Shown here piece by piece: positions 57,504-64,000 of a stretch of DNA of 64,000 bases; the first letter of the stretch is position 1; every line of letters starts with the position of its first letter. This DNA is from Isoetes taiwanensis. Its lineage: Eukaryota; Streptophyta; Lycopodiopsida; Isoetales; Isoetaceae. The DNA lies in contig JAJEKV010000006.1 of assembly GCA_021234155.1 (NCBI GenBank), forward strand, positions 8,089,003 through 8,153,002, written 5' to 3'. The notes below the pieces were generated by a model. The model made no database searches. It was not told the origin of the DNA and saw nothing but the letters and a program-made list of their open reading frames with translations. The translations under genes were made by a program, and so were the position numbers.

Positions 57504-58506
57504 TACGATTTATCTGCGTTTCGAGATAAGCAGATAAATCCGCTTCTTAAGGCTAGTTGATGTGTCCTTCTAGAGTATTTAAGTATGTCTCCTCCACCTT
57601 TGTTCTTATCAGCCGTTCTTGAGCCTCTCCTCCTTAGGACGCTTGTCCCACCCTTTTGTGCCTTTTAGCCTTTTGTCTTTTAGTTTTGAATGTTTCCTTG
57701 TTTGGTCACTTGTCTTATCCTTATTTCTTAGAGGTAACGTTTAGTTTTTTATTGTTGTTGATCTTGAGCGCTCTTACAGTGACTGGCGGTCTTTGTGCCA
57801 AGTATACGTATTGATATTGTAGTAGCTCTCTTTTCCGGAGTGATTATTCGTTTTGGCATGCCTTTGTATTCAATCTTTCTCTCGTTGAGGCTTGTAGTGA
57901 TGTTGTGATGGTCCTTGTGCCAAAGAGATGGTGGCCTTTATGCTTATTATTTTTGGTCTAGAGTCCTTCTACAATGGTTGGTGGTCCTCGTGCCAAGTAT
58001 AGGTATTGAGGTTGTAGTGGCCCTCTTTTCCTGAGCCCTCATGCTATGAGTGTTGCTCCTTGTGGCAGAGGTTTGGTGGCACTCATGCCTGGAATAGGGC
58101 CCTCGTGTCCAGTGGATGTTGGATTGGTGGTTTTTGCAGGTTATTGATCGAGGTTTGTTAGCTTGGATGCACTTATTCCTCACTCTGGTTTCTTTGGGGT
58201 GGCCTCTCGTGCAAAGTTGGGGTCGTCGTTGCGATGATGGAGATGAAGGTTTACGAATCTTCATTATAACTTTGTTGTTATCAATTATTATACAAATTTG
58301 TCTAATGGTAGTTGAGTATTCTTGTACACCTGAACGGTTATTATGTACACCTAAAAAGGCCGATGGGCATGAGGGTTTTTGTTGGAAGTGTTTTAAGAAT
58401 ACGTTGTATCTTTTTATTTGGTAATAAAGAGGAGGGCTCCTATGGCTCATTCATTCATTCAACATGGTGGTTGGTTTATGTTTGGAGTTCAACTAGGCTT
58501 TAGAAG
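57504..58506 (+). mobile_element. Unidentified inserted element, unit 2 (1003 bp)
   Basis: It shares its first 145 bp with unit 1 (one difference) and its last 44 bp exactly, but its interior differs. Inside, a unit of about 190 bp is duplicated: GTGCCAAGTATACGTATTGA at about 57,795 and GTGCCAAGTATAGGTATTGA at about 57,990, each followed by a GTAGTGGCCCTCTTTTCC-like run. It joins unit 1 head to tail with no spacer and ends at the resumed Copia LTR. Confidence 0.75.
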
Positions 58507-58760
58507 AAATACAATCTCTACTTCTGAGCATTGCATAGTACATAACGTACAACCAATATATACAACCGGTGAGACTAAGAATAGTAGTCTACCGTTTAAC
58601 CACTGTCCACTAATTACGGCACTGATTTAGGGTCGGTGCTCAGTGCTGACAAAGTGCTGCCTTCGGTACATTTCAGCACCTTCTCAGCACCAGTGTGCTA
58701 AGTGCTGAACCACTGTTGTTTCAGCACATTATGCTTAGTCAGCATATTTATATTCCAACA
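58507..58760 (-). repeat. Copia 5' LTR, second piece
   Basis: Resumes at AAATACAATCTC and ends TATTCCAACA, matching 47,992-48,252. It is followed by the CACTG duplication. Confidence 0.93.
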
Positions 58761-58765
58761 CACTG
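58761..58765. repeat. Right CACTG target duplication of the Copia element
   Basis: Pairs with 47,890-47,894. The surrounding bases (TTTGTTTGTTGTGTCCATGA) also occur on both sides of the element because the target itself was a tandem duplication. Confidence 0.9.
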
Positions 58766-58769
58766 ATGT

Positions 58770-60007
58770 TTGTTTGTTGTGTCCATGAGGCTCAGACATA
58801 AATGTGATATATGAAATTGCGTCATATAGACCTTTGCATTCACCACTGGTTGCCCAAATACCTCCTCCATTGATGATAAAGTAGAAAACATAAGAGGAAT
58901 TAACAGATTGCATAGAAATACCCAGTAAATCCTGCAAATAATAATTCCGTCCGGCATGGACATGCTTTCTCTCTAACAATTAGATTATTTTCTGAAAGAC
59001 AGACTGTCCGGCATGGGCATGCTTTCTCTCTAACAATTAGATTATTTTCTGAAAGAGAAACGACAAAACATGATCATTCAGAACATTGAAAACAATAATC
59101 ATTGGCAATGCAGGCTCAGAGAAAGGAAGGAATGGGTCGAACTTCTCCATAACCTGGCCGGCTATAGCCATCCTAATAACAAAAAATGCCTCACATACTC
59201 CTCAGCCTGGCAGAACTCAACTCCCATGCTTACCATTTGATTAGCTGCCAAATCATTTTCGGATTTATTGCTCCCAGGCCCATTCTGATTCTTTGTTGGA
59301 TCGTCGCGACTCTGCATTGAGAAGAGAGGACGTGTGTGCCCTTCTTTGCCCTTCTTTGTTCCCATAAAAATCAGACAACAATTATTATTTTAGATGTTAG
59401 CGACTGCAGTAAAACCCCAAATTTGCTACCGGGCTCCAAGATGCAATTTCATCTGCATATTTTTCTCAAATGAAGGCTTTCTATTTAATGTTACTTCCAA
59501 ATCAGATTTTAAAATAATTTAATCAGGACGCTCAAAATCTCTCCAGCTACAAGCACAGAGTAACAAAGAACAGACCACATATCCGAAAAATAATTAGGTC
59601 TACAGAAGGCGTCCAACTGTCGGATTTGGTTCATATAAAGGACCAAAATGGAGATTTCTTACAGAAGGAAAATCCAGCTCTGTATTGATCACCAGACCAC
59701 CGTATTCTGCAAGCATGGACCATACCCTGAAATCGACCTAACCATTCAAATGCATGAATGCTACAAAAGTGAACGGCCGTGGAATTCTAGAGTACTGAAA
59801 GAAGCACGAAGCATTTGGTAAATATCCTGCATTCTGGCATCTACAACGTTAGTCCACATTCCGAGCAAAACAAAGGTATCTTGCCTGGTAGGCTGAGTTC
59901 TGATAGTTCGTCGGATGGTCGCTTGTATGGTCTTCCTTGTATGGTCGCCGGATTGGCCGCTTCCATCCGACCATAGCCATGGCCTTCCCGCTCATATTTG
60001 GCATCCT
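58770..60007 (-). pseudogene. Exon-like pieces of an unknown plant gene, apparently cut by the Copia insertion
   Basis: Minus strand. 60,007-59,887: MPNMSGKAMAMVGWKRPIRR, PYKEDHTSDHPTNYQNSAYQ. 59,365-59,165: MGTKKGKEGHTRPLFSMQSR, KSENDLAANQMVSMGVEFCQ, ending AEEY at a GTGAGG donor-like site. 58,938-58,775: DLLGISMQSVNSSYVFYFII, NGGGIWATSGECKGLYDAIS, after a clean acceptor ATTTGCAG. 58,760 is the Copia junction. The pieces share a strand and have plausible splice signals, but I could not join them into one frame with certainty and do not recognise the protein. An upstream open frame (60,272-60,012) may be 5' leader. A G-box-like GCCACGTGGC is at about 60,245. Confidence 0.35.
58951..59058 (+). 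repeat. Tandem duplication of about 57 bp
   Basis: GTCCGGCATGG(A/G)CATGCTTT and CTCTAACAATTAGATTATTT appear twice in a row. It lies in an intron of the putative minus-strand gene. Confidence 0.9.
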
Positions 60008-60309
60008 TTAACTAAATCGATGCATCACATCGACCTTGCAAATGGAGTGCCCTGAATCTTATTGATTGTAATGCGAAGCTCTGGCTATGGAGATCCGGAA
60101 GATTGAAGTGCTCAAATCTTCGACCGGAGGAGAGGGGGAGAAAATAGCCGAGCAAAGAGAAGAATACGAAGGGCAGCGAAGTGTGAAGCGACACGTCATT
60201 GCCTATAGCACCTTTTCGAATTAAAAAAAAAACACACTTGGCATGCCACGTGGCACAATCCGAGCCGCCCATGTTTGATGCATGATATACTTACAGGATA
60301 ATTTTATTA

Positions 60310-62290
60310 TATAAAGATGTATAATCTTGTTCTATAGATGTTCTTTATGTTTGATTTTGTTCTTAAGCTTTCATTGATTTCATATCATGGAAATAAACTC
60401 TCTTTTCTAGATAAATTCTTGGCCGAAAAGAATAATAATGCGTTTATTAGTATGTTCCTAGTAGAAGCCTTGAACCTGAACCTATTCAACTCCCACATCA
60501 AGCCCACTTATGATCTCCATGGATCAACTGGGGGCTGGCTGGGGGATTGCAAGATGCTAAGTAGTAGTGCAAGCGAGATCTAGTTCAACTGAGGATGCCA
60601 TGAAGGTAAGGAGGTTAGACTCCACCTGATAGAAGGTAGGGAGGTTAGACTCCACCTGATATGGAGATGGTTAGTGCTACTCCCTGTAACCCTTGGAAAT
60701 CGTGCTCCTATAAGGTTCTATCGACATCGATCATTTGTCTCAATGGGCACCTAGATCTATGCTCTGTTGGGACTTCAAGGTGGATGCCATCGTGCCCTTG
60801 GACTAATTGGGTAGCAATATGGGTCATGTTACGTTGGATGTGGTTAAGCTCAAGGTTCTGCCTCCAATACCTATGATTGACCATATCTCTACAGGATTTG
60901 GGAGAGGGGCAGATAGAAGTGGATCGGTTGCCTATTTTCATATGACTTACCGACCAACTAATAAAATACTCTTGTCCTAAAAAGACATCAAAACTCAGTA
61001 CCCTCTCATCAAAACTCATCAAAACTCTTGTCTTGTTAGAGCATGACATTGGCATTCTATGAAGGTAAGATGGTATAATCCCCTCTTTTTCTCAATTGCT
61101 TACATGTGTTTCTTTGGATATTGCAGGGATTGGGCATCCTTCCCTTCCACGTGGTTCATCCCACGTGTATAGGGTCATGTGCCTTTTTACTAGTATCAAA
61201 GCCATAAGGTCTTGCACCTTGGACACACATGCTGAGCAGAGCTCCTCAAAGAGTTGCATGGCCTTAGCACCATTAAAGTGTCAAACGTGGGGTTATAGTC
61301 AACTCGATTTTGGCATGTGTTCGTGATTATCCATGGAAGTTGTTTGCTTATAGAGAGGCCACCAAGTTACTTAAACTTCCAGCTGGGCGTAATGTTAGTG
61401 CAGGAGCAAGATGGAAAGGAATTATTAAAGCTTTTGGAGAAACACCTCTTTTGGTGGTCTACAAAGTCGTCTAGCTTGCTAGTCGCATTACAATTGCCAA
61501 ATCAGTCCTCAATAGCACCCACTTTTATATGGCTTCCTTGTTGCTAGCCCCACAGGTCAAAGTATAAGAGTCATGGTTAAGGTGGCCTGGTCTAAATGCA
61601 TCCTCCCCAAGTAGGCTGGTGGTGTAGGTATAATGGGTTTCTTACTGTAGAGTGGGATTCTCATTTTACAATTCATTTGGAGGCTTTTGAATGTTGATTA
61701 TGACTCTCTTGGTCTATGCCTTTTCAAACAATATCTTGGACAGTTTATCCCTCTAGATAAGAAGGAAGCCAAACTACTTCTTCATTGGACACTAGTTTAC
61801 TCTCTCGGCCCTTTTCCAAATGCGTCTCCTTTTCTGCGAGGATTGTTGGCATCGTGGAATGTAGGCATTCATTTAATCGTACCCGCCTTCAATAAAAGAA
61901 AGCTATTTTTTGGCCGTATTCTTCTATCCATGCTCTACTAGATATTTATTGCCCAACCTATTACAATCTCCACTTGTTGCCTCAATTCATCCGCTTATAC
62001 AGAGATGATGGCTTCTAGTGAGTGTTGTCTCTACTCAAGCATGTTATGAAGGTGGTCGGTATTACTATGGCCTGAGTTTTAGGCGAATTCCTACTCTCTG
62101 TTGGGATGTGTATATGCGGGAGAAGGTAGCAGAGAATTTGCCTCTTATAGTGGAGGTTGGTTTCATGGAAATGTTGCCTTGGGATTATCAATAGAATATT
62201 CATAAAGGCCAGCTCTTTGTCAGCTCCATATATCATCTTCTCTTAGCTTCACGACCTCTCCCATTGCTAAATGCGTGGCAATTTTAGATT
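60310..62290 (+). mobile_element. Plant L1-like region, duplicated unit 1 (decayed)
   Basis: Unit 1 shares its order with unit 2 at 62,330-63,480. Shared words include GTTAGTATGTTCCTA-type sequence, GAGATCTAGTTCAACTG and GAGGATGCCATGAAGG. At 61,560-61,700 the frames read SKCILPK followed by AGGVGIMGF and LQFIWRLLN, which resembles the end of plant L1-type reverse transcriptases. Stops are frequent. A 33 bp tandem duplication (GGTTAGACTCCACCTGATA) is at 60,610-60,662. Confidence 0.55.
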
Positions 62291-62329
62291 TTGCAACCCA
62301 TGTGAGTTTATAACAAAATTCAAATCAAC

Positions 62330-63480
62330 AAAAATGATAAGGGTGTAGTCTAATCTTGTTCTATGGTGATTGTGATTTATGTTCTTGTTCTTAAATTTCC
62401 ATTCATTGCACATCATGTTTCTTGTAGGTAAATCCTTGGCATGTATAGTGATTCATTTGTTAGTATGTTCCTAATAGAGGCCTTGAACCTACTCGGCTCC
62501 AATGTTAAGTCCAGTTGTGATCTTCATGGACCAACCAGGAGTTGATTGCGGGATTGTAATATGCTAAGTATCAGTGCAAGTGAGATCTAGTTCAACTGGC
62601 ATTGACTAGTCATAACTCTCGCTAGTTGAGGATGCCATGAAGGCAGGGAGGTTAGATTCTCCTTGATGGTTGGTGCTACTCTCTCTGACCCTTGGAAATT
62701 GTGTTCCCACAAGGTTTTATTGGTATTGCACATTTGTTCCCAAGTGGGCACTGAGCTCGATCTATGCTCAATTGGGATGTCACGGGGGATGCTGGCGTGT
62801 CCTTGAACTATGGAAGGTGGTAATATGGGTTGTGTTATGAGTGATGTGGTCTCCAAGCTCAAGCTCCTACCTCCCGTATCTATGGTCGATCATATCCTCA
62901 TACGCCTTGTGGGGGGGGGGGACAAAAGTGGATCCATTGCATATAACTTACCAACAACTATAGGCCCGAGGAAGAGAGATGTGATGAAGCAAGACATAAT
63001 CTGGCATGGCATAATCAAAGTTCTGAAATCCAATCTGCATTCAACGAGGCTCGCAGTCTCCGCTCCCTCAGGTAGTCTTGTTCCAAGATGCGAAAGGCGC
63101 ACCTTGCAAGTGGTTTTTTTCTTATTGCTTGCTACGTATAAAATGAATGAGGTGCATCCACGAACAACATTGTTCCATTTTCGCTCTGCTGGGACCGCTC
63201 GCCAACTTGAAATAGCCCCACATGTCAAAGTATAGGAGCTCATTGCAATAGTCCGAAATATTCTATGGGCTGGCACTGAGGAGGGAGCCGTGTTTAAGAT
63301 GGTTTGATCTAAATACATCCTCCCCAAGTAGCTTGGTGGTGTAGCTATATTAATGGATTTCTAACTATAAAGTATTGTCTCCTTCATCTCTTTCTAGCTT
63401 CCTCATACACTCTCTCGAGCTTCTGTCCATTTTCTCCGAAACTTTGGGCACCTTATCTCTCTAGGGTTTTGGTCAAATGC
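62330..63480 (+). mobile_element. Plant L1-like region, duplicated unit 2 (decayed)
   Basis: Diverged copy of unit 1, with a poly-G run at 62,910-62,921. 63,236-63,350 reads IVRNILWAGTEEG and SKYILPK, then LGGVAI, the same L1-type segment as in unit 1. Between 62,975 and 63,235 extra sequence not seen in unit 1 is present. No intact frame. Confidence 0.55.
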
Positions 63481-63621
63481 CACTTTGACTGCGCACTTGA
63501 TAGGTACAAAAATCTCATTTAAGCAAAATGTGTTGTCTGCATGGGTTTTGTTTCATTGCGCCACATATCACAGGCTAGTTTTCTACAGACTAATGTCCTT
63601 ACAACAATCTTGTCTAAGCAA

Positions 63622-64000
63622 AATAAGAATAAGAATAAGAATAATTTTTTATCGTCCACTGAGGCCAATCGGCCTATGGGACCCATAAGGAGCGCAACAA
63701 ACTTATTACTGTCCGGGTTAAAAAACCCCCGCCCCGAAGGGTTTTCGATGGAAAAACCGTGGCAGTAATAAGAATGCTGTCAAACTGTACAAGTATACAT
63801 CAATGTATATATACATGTCAAGTGTGTGCCCGAGGACATAGTTGATCTCGCATGTCCATAACCTCCTGAAGGTATGATCCCAGCACCCGTACGGATGCTG
63901 TGCTCAATGTCACATGTAACGGCTGGCCAGGCCTGACCAACTCAGCATAGCGCGTCCGAATTTGATCATATGCTGGGCAACTTTGAAGGGTATGAGATTC
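63622..64000 (-). mobile_element. LINE family B, second copy (3' end, leaves the window)
   Basis: Minus-strand copy of the 3' end seen at 18,460-18,840: CGCTATGCTGAGTTGGTC, GGGATCATACCTTCA, CAGTTTGACAGC, ACGGTTTTTCC with an AACCCTTCGGGGCGGGGGTT hairpin, GGTCCCATAGGCC. Its tail is (TTCTTA)n, 63,622-63,646, where the plus-strand copy has (TTCTA)n. The coding region continues past base 64,000. Confidence 0.88.

Larger units (their letters stand above)
47895..58760 (-). mobile_element. Copia LTR retrotransposon, minus strand, with a 5.76 kb insertion in its 5' LTR
   Basis: The 3' LTR is 47,895-48,252. The 5' LTR is 52,652-52,748 plus 58,507-58,760. Both start TGATAGAAC and end TTCCAACA as read on the plus strand. 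The initiator-Met primer site, gag, integrase, reverse transcriptase and RNase H are in Copia order on the minus strand. The target duplication CACTG is perfect. The LTR halves differ by about 20 substitutions and small indels, so the insertion is not very recent. Without the nested DNA the element would be about 5.1 kb. Confidence 0.95.

Noticed and set aside
52749-58506. The 145 bp repeat pair as LTRs of a nested LTR retrotransposon
   Set aside because: Similarity stops after 145 bp on the left side, there is no primer site, polypurine tract or target duplication, and the 3' 44 bp repeat is offset. A head-to-tail tandem fits better.

Overview
The window looks like nuclear DNA of a land plant. 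The evidence is a plastid-type membrane protein gene with GT-AG introns, a GPI-anchored arabinogalactan-type protein end, Copia and Ty3/gypsy retrotransposons primed by initiator-Met tRNA, a Mutator-like element carrying a Ulp1 protease gene, and a PIF/Harbinger element with a Myb/SANT partner. Lineage is inference only. The LINE types and the recombinase relic at 33-35.7 kb would be less surprising in a fern or another non-seed plant than in a flowering plant. About four fifths of the sequence is mobile or repeated DNA, and most mobile-element genes are broken.

Layout. 1-187 is the 3' end of a Pro/Ser/Ala-rich GPI-anchored protein gene. 1.7-3.3 kb holds a direct repeat. 3.4-5.3 kb holds two LINE 3' fragments joined at microsatellites. 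5.3-6.3 kb is a broken Copia LTR plus gag. 8.2-8.7 kb is a fold-back MITE. 9.1-10.9 kb is a decayed Ty3/gypsy pol. 12.1-18.8 kb is a stack of LINEs, including one nearly full-length element (12,539-16,880, minus strand), joined through (GA)n tracts. 20.8-22.7 kb is the only host gene that appears intact: three exons, minus strand, 373 codons. 22.9-32.6 kb is a complete 9.7 kb Mutator-like element with long inverted ends, a 9 bp target duplication, three gene relics and many GGATC-type short palindromes. It lies 168 bp upstream of that gene's start codon. 33.1-35.7 kb is a relic resembling a Crypton/DUF3504-type tyrosine recombinase. 35.9-44.5 kb lies between two related palindromes and holds a PIF/Harbinger transposase, a Myb/SANT-like ORF, a tiny rearranged LTR element (TRIM) and very long (GA)n and (GATA)n arrays. 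47.9-58.8 kb is a Copia element on the minus strand with a CACTG target duplication. Its 5' LTR is split by a 5.76 kb insertion made of two head-to-tail units of an unidentified element. Beyond it are exon-like pieces of a possible gene that the Copia element interrupts, a duplicated plant L1-like region, and the end of a second LINE-family copy that leaves the window.

How the parts relate. The Mutator-like element encodes a DDE transposase on the plus strand. On the minus strand it carries a short basic-protein gene and a Ulp1/C48 protease gene. All show stops or frame changes, so the element is probably non-autonomous now. The Harbinger transposase and the Myb/SANT protein are the usual two-gene set of that superfamily, but the first catalytic Asp region of the transposase is missing and the Myb-like frame has an internal stop. 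The candidates for undescribed biology are the tyrosine-recombinase relic, the tandem element inside the Copia LTR, the LINE/microsatellite association and the palindrome-packed Mutator ends.
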